From positions 39,642 through 95,384 of the forward strand of contig JACFOH010000002.1 in the NCBI GenBank assembly GCA_019454405.1: a stretch of DNA of 55,743 nt, in the 5' to 3' direction. The notes under the pieces are model-generated. The model was not told the origin of the DNA, did no database searches, and saw only the letters and a list, made by a program, of their open reading frames with translations. Below are positions 8,721-16,245 of this stretch, piece by piece. Source of the stretch: Promineifilum sp. (GTDB lineage: Bacteria; Chloroflexota; Anaerolineae; Promineifilales; Promineifilaceae). The translations under genes were made by a program, and so were the position numbers. The first letter of the stretch is position 1; every line of letters starts with the position of its first letter.

Positions 8721-9002
8721 TTATACCTCGTCCGGCCGGTTCGCGGCCGAATAACTGCGAGGCAAGCGAACAACGAACGGACAACACGCGCCGGCGGCTA
8801 CGGCGCTGCACGCGCATTCAGTGGCGCAGTTCAGATCACACGCCGTAGCCGTTCCGGAATTGAGCACCAGCCGGCCCTTCCGCTCCCAGTGCTGCAACAT
8901 ACCTTCCAGCACACCGGGATCGATATTCAGGCGACGGCTCAATTCAACAAGAGTGATTGATCCCCGGGTCGATTCAACAGCGCGCAAAACATCACGTAGC
9001 AT
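8721..9002 (-). CDS. feoC: FeoC-type Fe-S winged-helix protein
   Basis: A 93-residue protein. Residues 1-47 form a small winged helix (MLRDVLRAVESTRGSITLVE...RLNIDPGVLEGMLQHWERKGRL), the FeoC fold. A Cys-rich wing follows with Cys at 55, 59, 63, 65, 73 and 74, suited to an Fe-S cluster. FeoC proteins associate with FeoB and tune Fe(II) uptake. GGAGG lies 7-11 bases before the ATG and only 2 bases separate it from the feoB stop, so translation is probably coupled. The same frame is open upstream inside feoB, but the ATG at 9002 matches the family start. Confidence 0.85.
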   Translation of the reverse strand: MLRDVLRAVESTRGSITLVELSRRLNIDPGVLEGMLQHWERKGRLVLNSGTATACDLNCATECACSAVAAGACCPFVVRLPRSYSAANRPDEV

Positions 9003-9004
9003 AA

Positions 9005-11236
9005 CTATCCTCCCAACCAGGCCGCAATGCGAAACACCGCGAAGGCGGCCAGCCAGGCGATGATTAATTGGCCAAAGAAACTGGATAGCGCCCATCGGGT
9101 TCCCAGCTCGTGCTTCTCGGCAGCGATCGTGGCCATGCAGGGCGTGTAGAGCAATACAAAAACCATAAAAGCCAACCCGGCGGCGTTGGCGTGACCGCCA
9201 CTCGACGTGTCAAAACTATTCCGAATAGCCATGGCCAACCCCGGCGCCGCGGCGCCCTTCTCACCGCCGAGATTTATACCAACGATGCCGGGCAAGGCAC
9301 GAAGGGTGTCGCCGACGGCCGCCACAAACGATGTGGCGATCTCGCCCAGATCTGCCAGGAATGAGCCACCGACGCCCTCAGCTAATTCGATTTCAGCGCC
9401 GAAGGTTTGGCCAAGCGTGCTGATGACGACTTCCTTGGCTACCAGCCCGCTAATGAGCGCGCCGCCCGACTGCCACGTGCCGAAACCCAGCGGGCGCAAA
9501 GCCAGGGCCGTCATTCCCGAGATACGCGCGAATACGCTATTCTCGACAGGTGTATCAGCGAATTTCCCCTGACCGCCCATGGGGACGGCCATTAATAGCC
9601 AGATCGCCAACGAGGCAAGAAGAATCAGGGAGGCAGCGTGTTGCAGAAAGGCGCGCGTGCGAAGCCACATTTGATAACGTATGCTGCGCGCGTTAGGCAG
9701 GCGGTAGGGCGGCAACTCCATCACCAGGCCCGGCGCGGCCGTCGCCGGGAGCAGCGTGCGTTGCAACACCAGCCCCACCAGAATAGCGACGAGAATACCG
9801 AGTAAATAAAGCCCCATAATGATCAGGCTAGCCTGTGCGGGGAAAAAGATGGCAGTGAACAGAACGTAGACCGGCAGGCGCGCCCCGCAACTCATAAAGG
9901 GCACCAGCAAGCCGGTCAGAATACGATCGCGCTGGTTCGTCAGCGTGCGCGTAGCATAGATAGCAGGCACGGAACAACCAAAACCAACCATCAACGGCAA
10001 GAAGCTGCGACCATGCAACCCAATGCGATTCATCAGTCGATCCATGACAAACGCGCCGCGAGCCATATAGCCCGAATCCTCCAGCACGGCCAGAGCAAAA
10101 TAGAGCGATAACAGCACGGGCACGAAGGCCAGCACACCTCCCACACCCGCGATGACGCCGTCGACCAGCAACGACGCGATCCAACTCTCGCCTAATCCCG
10201 CCGCGCTCAACAGGACCAATGTCCAACGGCTGATCGGGCCGCTCAATACCCCATCGATCCAGTCGACCCAGGGGGCCGAAACATCGGTGGTGATCTTGAA
10301 AACCACCCACATAGCGATCATGAAGATCGGAATACCCAGCCAACGGCTGGTAATAATATGGTCAATCCGGTCCGAGAACGAGATGGACTCTTCACGCTCG
10401 GTACGCAGCACGCGGGCAACCAGCTGGTGGATCCACGTGTAGCGACGGTCGGCGATGACCAGGTCAACGTCTTCGCCCAGCGCTTGGGAGAGCTGCATCC
10501 GGCTCTTTTCGGCTAGATCGACCAATCCCGCGCCACCGGGCAATCGCGAGAGCCGGGAAGCGATATCCGGCTCGTCCTCCAGTAATCTCACGGCCAACCA
10601 GCGCGCCGGGTATTGGTCGGTGACTGCCGGGTGGCGTTCGATCTCGGGCAACAGGCGGTCAATCTCTCCCTCGATCTCCGGGCCATAGTCCAGAGCAAAT
10701 AGTTGCGATGAGAGTGATGCGGCTCCGACGGCGGCTGACATGACTTCATCCAGCCCATCCTCATTCCGGGCGATGGTGGGGACAACCGGCGAACCCAGAG
10801 CCTGGCTCAATTTGCCCAGGTCGAACGTCAAACCCCGACGGCTGGCAACATCCATCATATTCAACACGATGACGGCCGGTGTTTCAAACTCAAGCAACTG
10901 GACGACGAAGTACAGGTTCCGTTCCAGGTTGGCAGCATCGACCACGGCGACGACGACATCCGGCCGCTCGGCCAGCAAGAAGTCACGCGTGATGCTTTCC
11001 TCTTGCGTGTAAGCGCTGAGACTATAAGCGCCCGGCAAGTCGGTTATCACCACCCGGCGGCCGTTGTGAACCAATTCACCGGTCTTCCTCTCGACAGTCT
11101 TCCCCGGCCAATTACCAACATGCTGACGCGAGCCGGTCAAAGTATTGAAAAGCGTACTCTTGCCCGCGTTGGGATTCCCGGCCAGCGCAATGGAGATCGC
11201 GGGTCTATCAGTGGCTATTGTCTCGGTAGCAACCAT
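9005..11236 (-). CDS. feoB: Ferrous iron transporter FeoB
   Basis: The 743-residue protein has an N-terminal G domain with GNPNAGKST (P-loop, about residue 20), DLPGAYSL (G3, about residue 65) and NMMD (G4), followed by a helical GDI-like region. The membrane domain includes VGFGCSVPAIYATRTL and GLVAKEVVISTLGQ, both FeoB hallmarks. It imports Fe(II) across the cytoplasmic membrane. It sits between a FeoA-domain gene and feoC in a feoA-feoB-feoC order, headed by a DtxR-type regulator. Full length and intact motifs indicate a functional transporter. Confidence 0.97.
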   Translation of the reverse strand: MVATETIATDRPAISIALAGNPNAGKSTLFNTLTGSRQHVGNWPGKTVERKTGELVHNGRRVVITDLPGAYSLSAYTQEESITRDFLLAERPDVVVAVVDAANLERNLYFVVQLLEFETPAVIVLNMMDVASRRGLTFDLGKLSQALGSPVVPTIARNEDGLDEVMSAAVGAASLSSQLFALDYGPEIEGEIDRLLPEIERHPAVTDQYPARWLAVRLLEDEPDIASRLSRLPGGAGLVDLAEKSRMQLSQALGEDVDLVIADRRYTWIHQLVARVLRTEREESISFSDRIDHIITSRWLGIPIFMIAMWVVFKITTDVSAPWVDWIDGVLSGPISRWTLVLLSAAGLGESWIASLLVDGVIAGVGGVLAFVPVLLSLYFALAVLEDSGYMARGAFVMDRLMNRIGLHGRSFLPLMVGFGCSVPAIYATRTLTNQRDRILTGLLVPFMSCGARLPVYVLFTAIFFPAQASLIIMGLYLLGILVAILVGLVLQRTLLPATAAPGLVMELPPYRLPNARSIRYQMWLRTRAFLQHAASLILLASLAIWLLMAVPMGGQGKFADTPVENSVFARISGMTALALRPLGFGTWQSGGALISGLVAKEVVISTLGQTFGAEIELAEGVGGSFLADLGEIATSFVAAVGDTLRALPGIVGINLGGEKGAAAPGLAMAIRNSFDTSSGGHANAAGLAFMVFVLLYTPCMATIAAEKHELGTRWALSSFFGQLIIAWLAAFAVFRIAAWLGG

Positions 11237-11259
11237 GATGAGCCGTTTAAACCATTGGG

Positions 11260-11661
11260 TCAGGTGACGGGGAGTTTATCAAGCGTTGAGGCGGGAGAAT
11301 CGATCTCCACCCATATCTGCTTGGCCAGGTCGCGGCCGAGCGCCACGCGCGATCCGCGGACGGACAATAACATTGGGCCGCCGGCATCCTGAACGACGCG
11401 GATTTCAGTACCAGGCGTCAGACCAAGTTCGCGCAGGCGATGGACAACACAGCGGTCAACATGAAGGCAACGCAAGCAGGCATCACAATTGCGGGGGCAA
11501 TCGACCAGAGGACGCCACCCCGGAACGGCATGGCAGGCCAATCCTTCGTCAACCGGGCTTTGGTGACGGTTCGAGTCTCGCCTTCTGGTCATGACCGCCG
11601 CCGTTGATATGGAAAGGCCGACGACCACCGCTACAATTGTCCAAAAGACAGGCGTCATCAT
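11260..11661 (-). CDS. feoA: Membrane-anchored, Cys-rich FeoA-domain protein
   Basis: A 133-residue protein. Residues 3-24 are a single hydrophobic helix (PVFWTIVAVVVGLSISTAAV). The C-terminal half is a FeoA/SH3-like domain: HRLRELGLTPGTEIRVVQDA, then RGSRVALGRDLAKQIWVE. Between them lies a Cys-rich segment with Cys at 43, 55, 59, 62, 65 and 71, including a CxxCxxC run. Usual FeoA proteins are about 75-85 residues, soluble and without these cysteines. The ATG overlaps the stop of the upstream regulator by 4 bases (ATGA), so the two are translationally coupled. Its role is presumably to aid FeoB; metal or cluster binding is an inference. Confidence 0.8.
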   Translation of the reverse strand: MMTPVFWTIVAVVVGLSISTAAVMTRRRDSNRHQSPVDEGLACHAVPGWRPLVDCPRNCDACLRCLHVDRCVVHRLRELGLTPGTEIRVVQDAGGPMLLSVRGSRVALGRDLAKQIWVEIDSPASTLDKLPVT

Positions 11662-12335
11662 GAAGCATCCTCGACCTGATTGATAAATATCTGTGCCGCG
11701 CCTTCTCCTCCCAGATAGCGAATGTCTTCGCCCACTAACAAAACCAGCGGGCCGTGGAAGGGCGCGCGCTCCTTCAGGATAATTCGTGTTCCGGTGGTCA
11801 GGCCGAGATCGCTCAGATAACTGAGAAGTTCGGCGGTTTCCGGGTAGATTCGGGCGATGACTGCCGATTGACCGGGGAGCAAGGTTGTCAAAGGCTGATC
11901 AGCCGGCTCGACGATCGTGCCGTCCGGAGTGGGAATGGGGCTGCCGTGCGGGCAGGTCAATGGATAACCCAGATAAACCTCTAGGGCGTCGGTCACCTGG
12001 GGATCAGTGGCGTGTTCCAGGCGACAAGACCACTCATGCGCTTCATCCCAGGGCAGCTTGAGATGATCGACCAGAAAACATTCCCATAATCGATGGCTAC
12101 GGATGACAGCGGCAGCTTGATGGCGACCATCCTCCGTCAGTGTAATGCCTTTGTAAGGCTGGTGATCGACCAATCCGCTCTCTTGCAAGCGGTGAACCAT
12201 CTCTGTGGCCGAGACGGCAGAGACGCCCAGCCTTCCCGCCAGGGCCGATATCGCCACGGGTGCATCGCCAACAGCCAACTCACAGGCCGTCTTTAGATAC
12301 ATCTCGATACTTTCGTTGAATGGTTCGTGTTTCAT
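11658..12335 (-). CDS. DtxR/IdeR-type iron-dependent repressor
   Basis: A 225-residue regulator: winged helix (residues 1-65), metal-binding dimerisation domain (about 68-145) and a C-terminal FeoA/SH3-like domain (about 150-225). The start NESIEMYLKTA matches the family's EMYL segment. Metal-ligand candidates are M12, H81, E85, C104, E107 and H108 (from SHRLWE and SCRLEHA). A Cys at the 104 position is characteristic of the iron-sensing DtxR/IdeR branch; MntR-type sensors have an acidic residue there. With Fe(II) bound it would repress the feo operon it heads. A 14-bp palindrome lies 46 bases upstream and overlaps the -10 region of its promoter, which suggests autoregulation. Confidence 0.9.
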   Translation of the reverse strand: MKHEPFNESIEMYLKTACELAVGDAPVAISALAGRLGVSAVSATEMVHRLQESGLVDHQPYKGITLTEDGRHQAAAVIRSHRLWECFLVDHLKLPWDEAHEWSCRLEHATDPQVTDALEVYLGYPLTCPHGSPIPTPDGTIVEPADQPLTTLLPGQSAVIARIYPETAELLSYLSDLGLTTGTRIILKERAPFHGPLVLLVGEDIRYLGGEGAAQIFINQVEDAS

Positions 12336-12380
12336 ATGGCGCTCGTCCGCCCAAAATAAGACAACCCCAATTCTGTATTT

Positions 12381-12422
12381 TCAGGTTAACCTGATCTTAC
12401 AGTTTGAGGCCGTCCGGTTAAA
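12381..12422 (-). promoter_or_regulatory. Promoter and DtxR-type operator of the feo operon
   Basis: Read on the minus strand, TTTAAC (12417-12422) and TAAGAT (12394-12399) are separated by 17 bases. A perfect 14-bp palindrome, TCAGGTTAACCTGA (12381-12394), abuts the -10 box and covers the expected start site. Its AGGTTA/TAACCT halves match the half-sites of known DtxR/IdeR boxes but are closer together. The position over +1 is that of a repressor operator. The box is an inference from resemblance and position. Confidence 0.6.
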
Positions 12423-12484
12423 GTGACATCTGTCATCCAAGTGGGTGACGTTCATCCTTAGTTTGTTAGCGGAATTAGCTGGAA

Positions 12485-13159
12485 TTAACCGCCATCGCCG
12501 GGGATCACATCGGCATCAGCCTCGTCCTGATAGACATCGGCCACCGCCAGATGGACGGCGTTAAGCAGGTTATTGATCCGTCGCAGCAAACGCACACTGG
12601 CTTCGGGCCGGATGCTGGACGCTTCGGGCATTTCGAGAGCGGTTTCGATCAGGCTGTCGCGGAAGAACATCGACGCCTCAAGCGTAACACGCAAGGGCAA
12701 GCCCTGCTCTTTGGCATAAAGCGCATATTGACGGCCAATATAGCGAGCTTCATCGAGAATCGCGGCGCTGTTCTCCTCACTTGATTCACTGGAGAGATAT
12801 TGCAAGGTCAGGCCCAGAAGCCGTTGCCCCAGAACTCGATTACGATTGCGATTCTCGTGGTCCTCGAAGTGGGTCAGCCAGCTGTCCCGGCGATGAACCA
12901 TCACTTCATGGCGCGCGTTAGCCAGCGCCTTGGTGGCCCATAATCCGGTGAGACCGTTAACATTTCGCAGGGCGCTCCGTTCGCGAGCAAACCGGGCCAT
13001 ATCGCTGGAGGAAAAACGTCGGTGGCCACCGGGTGTTACCAGCACAGGGATATCGCCATTATTCGCCCAGCGCCGGATCGTGGTTGGGTGGACATCGAGC
13101 AACTTGGCGGCCTCGCTAAGCGTTAACCAGTTATCAGAGAAACTATTGTCACTTGTCAT
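12485..13159 (-). CDS. HTH (MerR/BldC-like) DNA-binding protein
   Basis: A 224-residue protein. Residues 10-58 are an excisionase/BldC-type winged HTH: LTLSEAAKLLDVHPTTIRRW, then GGHRRFSSSDMARF. Residues 75-210 are a mostly helical domain of no recognised family with many charged residues, possibly a sensor or dimerisation unit. The C-terminus is acidic. The gene lies between the feo operon and the iron ABC transporter on the same strand, but has its own promoter with a CRP-type palindrome upstream, so it is probably a separately controlled regulator. Targets are unknown. Confidence 0.75.
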   Translation of the reverse strand: MTSDNSFSDNWLTLSEAAKLLDVHPTTIRRWANNGDIPVLVTPGGHRRFSSSDMARFARERSALRNVNGLTGLWATKALANARHEVMVHRRDSWLTHFEDHENRNRNRVLGQRLLGLTLQYLSSESSEENSAAILDEARYIGRQYALYAKEQGLPLRVTLEASMFFRDSLIETALEMPEASSIRPEASVRLLRRINNLLNAVHLAVADVYQDEADADVIPGDGG

Positions 13160-13194
13160 TGATAAATCTATGCAAAGCTAAGCAATAGTTTGCA

Positions 13195-13222
13195 ATTGTA
13201 CTGATATTAGGGGATACGTCAA
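13195..13222 (-). promoter_or_regulatory. Promoter of the HTH regulator
   Basis: On the minus strand TTGACG (13217-13222) and TACAAT (13195-13200) are separated by 16 bases. The start of transcription would be near 13188, leaving a leader of about 29 bases. Confidence 0.75.
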
Positions 13223-13237
13223 CTTGTTTACGCTAGA

Positions 13238-13255
13238 TCGTGACGATCGTCACGA
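13238..13255. promoter_or_regulatory. 18-bp CRP/FNR-type palindrome
   Basis: TCGTGACGATCGTCACGA is a perfect 18-bp palindrome containing GTGA-N6-TCAC, the core of CRP-family sites. Its centre lies about 58-60 bp upstream of the predicted start of the HTH regulator, close to the class I activator position. Confidence 0.6.
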
Positions 13256-13305
13256 AAAATGATGATCGGTGGTGACACCGCGATAACAATATCTCGATGG
13301 CAATA

Positions 13306-14412
13306 TCAAACGGCCAGGCCGTCATGGAAAACCGGTAACTCGACGCTCCGGAAACGAACCTGGGCGGTCATGCCCACCGCCACTCGCACCTCATGCGGTT
13401 GCTGGCTCTGGACAATGATGCCGCCGGGCAACTCCAGCCGGTAGATATAAGTCATGCCCGTAAATTGGCGCGAGATAATATGCGCGGCCCCTTCTTCATC
13501 AGGCTCAAAGGTCACATCATCCGGCCGCAAGGCGATCTCGACCGGCGTTCCGACCGGTAGCGAGGTCAAACGCGGCAGGTGACCCAAGGGCGTCTGAATG
13601 CTATCGGACATAACCTCGCCGGGGATGAATCCCGTCTGGCCCAGGAATTCGGCCACAAAACGAGTTTGCGGCCGGTGGAAGATCGTCTCGGGCGAGCCGA
13701 TTTGTTCCAACCGGCCGTTGCACATGACGCCTACCTGATCGCCCAGCAGCAATGCTTCTTCCTGGTCGTGGGTGACGAAGACGGCCGTCGTCCCGACACG
13801 CTTGAGCAACGCTCGCACCTCAGCCCGGACCCCTGTGCGCAGAGTGGCATCCAGATTGGAGAAAGGCTCGTCCAGCAGTAACACAGCCGGCTCAATGGAC
13901 AAGGCGCGGGCCAACGAGACACGCTGTTGCTCGCCACCCGACAGTTCGTGGGGCATCTTGGCCGCCTGGCCCGGCAGCCCCACCAGGGACAGCAGCTCTT
14001 CAACGCGCTCCCGATCAGCACGACTCTTGCCCAGCGCGAAGCCAACGTTCTGCCCCACGCTAAGATGGGGGAAGATGGCGTAATCCTGGAACACCATGCC
14101 GACACGTCGCTTTTCAGGGGGAAGATACCGCTCATCATCAGCAACGATCTGACCGGCTATTTCGACGCTTCCGCCATCCAGATGCTCGAACCCGGCGACC
14201 AATCGCAGAGTTGTTGTCTTGCCGCAACCGCTCGGCCCTACCAAAACCAGGATATCCCCTGCGGCCACATTGAACGAAACATCGTGCACGACCGTTCGCT
14301 GGCCAAACGCCTTGGTTAACGAACGACAGCGCAGGGCGATCCGGTTATAACCAGATTCGATCTCAATCGATTGTGCGGCCATGGTTGCGTCGCGACTAGT
14401 TATTATGGCCAT
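13306..14412 (-). CDS. fbpC: Iron ABC transporter ATP-binding protein
   Basis: A 368-residue ATPase of the FbpC/PotA type. It carries Walker A GPSGCGKTT, signature LSGGEQQRVSLARAL, Walker B VLLLDEPFSNLDA and the switch histidine in FVTHDQEEAL, followed by a C-terminal TOBE-like region (about residues 270-368) containing ALRPDDVTF. It powers the fused permease encoded just upstream. The ATG at 14412 overlaps the permease gene by 17 bases; an ATG at 14382 is an alternative without overlap. The ferric-iron assignment rests on the neighbouring binding protein. Confidence 0.88.
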   Translation of the reverse strand: MAIITSRDATMAAQSIEIESGYNRIALRCRSLTKAFGQRTVVHDVSFNVAAGDILVLVGPSGCGKTTTLRLVAGFEHLDGGSVEIAGQIVADDERYLPPEKRRVGMVFQDYAIFPHLSVGQNVGFALGKSRADRERVEELLSLVGLPGQAAKMPHELSGGEQQRVSLARALSIEPAVLLLDEPFSNLDATLRTGVRAEVRALLKRVGTTAVFVTHDQEEALLLGDQVGVMCNGRLEQIGSPETIFHRPQTRFVAEFLGQTGFIPGEVMSDSIQTPLGHLPRLTSLPVGTPVEIALRPDDVTFEPDEEGAAHIISRQFTGMTYIYRLELPGGIIVQSQQPHEVRVAVGMTAQVRFRSVELPVFHDGLAV

Positions 14413-16087
14413 CCCGCAACGTGATCAAAGCCAGGGGCACTGAGGATAAAAGGATGAGGAGGAGCGTCGGTGCGGCCGCACGAGCGAAGAACGCCTCCGT
14501 AATATTCGACCAGACCTGAACGGCAAGGGTGTTGAAACCGATCGGACTGAGGATGAGCGTCGTCGGCAGTTCTTTCATAGCCGTCAGGAACACCATAACC
14601 GCTGCAGCCAGTAACCCTGGTCGAACGAGAGGCAGCGTGACACGCCGAAAAACATGCGACGACCGCTTGCCCAGGGAGCGCCCCGCTTCCTCCAGCTTCG
14701 CCGGGACTTGCATGAGCGAACTGCGTTCTGCACCAATAGCCTGGGGAAGGAACAGAACCATATAGGCAATGAGCAACATCGGCAATGTTTGATATAGCGG
14801 TCGGGCGAAATTGACGCCGATGAAAACGTAAGCCAGAGCGATGACGATGCCAGGGAGCGCCGAGCTGACGTAAGACAGGCGCTCGAGGGTATGAGAAACT
14901 CGCCCCGGCTTACGCACAACCAGAATCGTGATCGGCAACGCCAGGGAGATCGTCAGGACGGCTGCGCCCAGCGACACCACAAATGAATTCCAGGCCGGCC
15001 GGGCCAAAGCGGCCAAGGACGCGACATTACTCTGGGTCGGGCCTAGATCGCGCACGGCCCAATCCTGGTTCAGCCCTCGCCAGAACCAATAAGATAACCC
15101 GCCGGCGGGAACAACCAGGGCAAGGAAGACTACCAGGCCAACAAAGAACAGTGCCGGCCATTTCCAGACGCCGAGGCGCACAGGCGACGCAGCCCGCGCC
15201 GAGCCGGCTGACAATCGCGCGTAGCGACCTTTGCTCTGACTGCGATGATCCAGATAGAGGATTATCCCGGCCAGGGCGACCAGTACCAGTGCCATAGCCG
15301 CGGCCTCATTCAGCCGGTAAACCTGGTAGCGATTGTAGATGACGCGGGTGAACGTCCCGAACCGAAGCAGGCTGACCGCACCAAAGTCTCGCAAACAATA
15401 GAGGGCAACCAATAAACTGCCGGCAGTCAACGCAGGCCGCAACAGCGGGACCGTGACACGCCAAAATGCCTGGCGAGGCGAATAGCCCAGGCTACGCGCG
15501 GCTTCCAGCAACGAAGGGTCCATCCGTTGCAGAACAGCCCGAACCGGCAAATAGACAAAGGGGTAGGAAATAAGCGTCAGAACGAACCATGCGCCCGGGA
15601 AACCATAGATCGACGGCAAGCGCTCGATACCTAACAAGGGTTCCAGCCAACCTTGAATAACGCCTCGCGGGCTTAACAACGAAATGTAGAGATAAGCGGC
15701 CACGTAACTGGGGATCACCAGCGGCAAGGCCGCCAGGACACCCCATACGCGCCGGCCAGGCAAATCAGATGAGGTGATGAGCCAGGCCATCGGCAAGCTA
15801 ATGATCGCCGTGGATAGGACAACAGCGCCAGTCAACAGGACTGTATTTCCCAGGGCCGCCCATGTCCTGGATGAAGCTAGCGTCTGCACCGTCTCTGAGC
15901 CGGCCCCGATGGCGCGCACTAATAAGTAGCCGGGCACGAGCAGGACCAGCGAAACGACGATTAGAGAGGCGATCAGTAGAAAAATCGAGGAGGGGAAAGG
16001 CCAACGACGTTGACCGATAGAGATGTAGCGCCGTTGTGCTCGTTGCGCGTTCCAGATCCCGCCGCTGACTAATTCGGAGATGCTCAT
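14396..16087 (-). CDS. fbpB: Iron ABC transporter permease, fused FbpB type
   Basis: A 563-residue protein with two binding-protein-dependent permease domains in one chain and about twelve membrane segments. Each half has an EAA loop: EAARSLGYSPRQAFWRVTVP in the first and EEAGRSLGKRSSHVFRRVTLP in the second. This fused layout is typical of FbpB/SfuB-type ferric-iron permeases. It lies between the binding-lipoprotein gene and the ATPase gene on the minus strand. A large stem-loop sits in the 158-base gap after the binding-protein gene and could lower permease expression relative to the binding protein. Confidence 0.88.
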   Translation of the reverse strand: MSISELVSGGIWNAQRAQRRYISIGQRRWPFPSSIFLLIASLIVVSLVLLVPGYLLVRAIGAGSETVQTLASSRTWAALGNTVLLTGAVVLSTAIISLPMAWLITSSDLPGRRVWGVLAALPLVIPSYVAAYLYISLLSPRGVIQGWLEPLLGIERLPSIYGFPGAWFVLTLISYPFVYLPVRAVLQRMDPSLLEAARSLGYSPRQAFWRVTVPLLRPALTAGSLLVALYCLRDFGAVSLLRFGTFTRVIYNRYQVYRLNEAAAMALVLVALAGIILYLDHRSQSKGRYARLSAGSARAASPVRLGVWKWPALFFVGLVVFLALVVPAGGLSYWFWRGLNQDWAVRDLGPTQSNVASLAALARPAWNSFVVSLGAAVLTISLALPITILVVRKPGRVSHTLERLSYVSSALPGIVIALAYVFIGVNFARPLYQTLPMLLIAYMVLFLPQAIGAERSSLMQVPAKLEEAGRSLGKRSSHVFRRVTLPLVRPGLLAAAVMVFLTAMKELPTTLILSPIGFNTLAVQVWSNITEAFFARAAAPTLLLILLSSVPLALITLRDGHNN

Positions 16088-16154
16088 AAAAAAGGTCTAC
16101 CTATCGATTAGGCCGGCTAGCCAGGAGGGACTATAAGTACAACCTGTCGATAGA

Positions 16155-16231
16155 ACAATGGGGCGCGTTAAACCTCGAATTACCATCCAATAGATCCAGA
16201 TTTAACCGTGGTTCAATTCGCGCCCCATTGT
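16155..16231 (-). promoter_or_regulatory. Intercistronic stem-loop between binding protein and permease genes
   Basis: ACAATGGGGCGCG (16155-16167) and CGCGCCCCATTGT (16219-16231) are perfect 13-bp inverted arms. Pairing can extend inward through TTAAACC and GGTTCAA with a small bulge and one mismatch. Transcribed leftward, the structure follows the binding-protein stop by 14 bases and is followed by a weakly U-rich stretch (TCTATCG). It could act as a partial terminator or as a 3' stabiliser of the binding-protein mRNA. Confidence 0.6.
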
Positions 16232-16245
16232 CTGCAAGGAACTCG

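Noticed and set aside
16160..16227. tRNA-like shape: GGGGCGC/GCGCCCC ends with a GTTCAATTC segment
   Set aside because: No pairable T stem beside GTTCAATT, no D or anticodon arm can be built, and the ends belong to a longer 13-bp inverted repeat.
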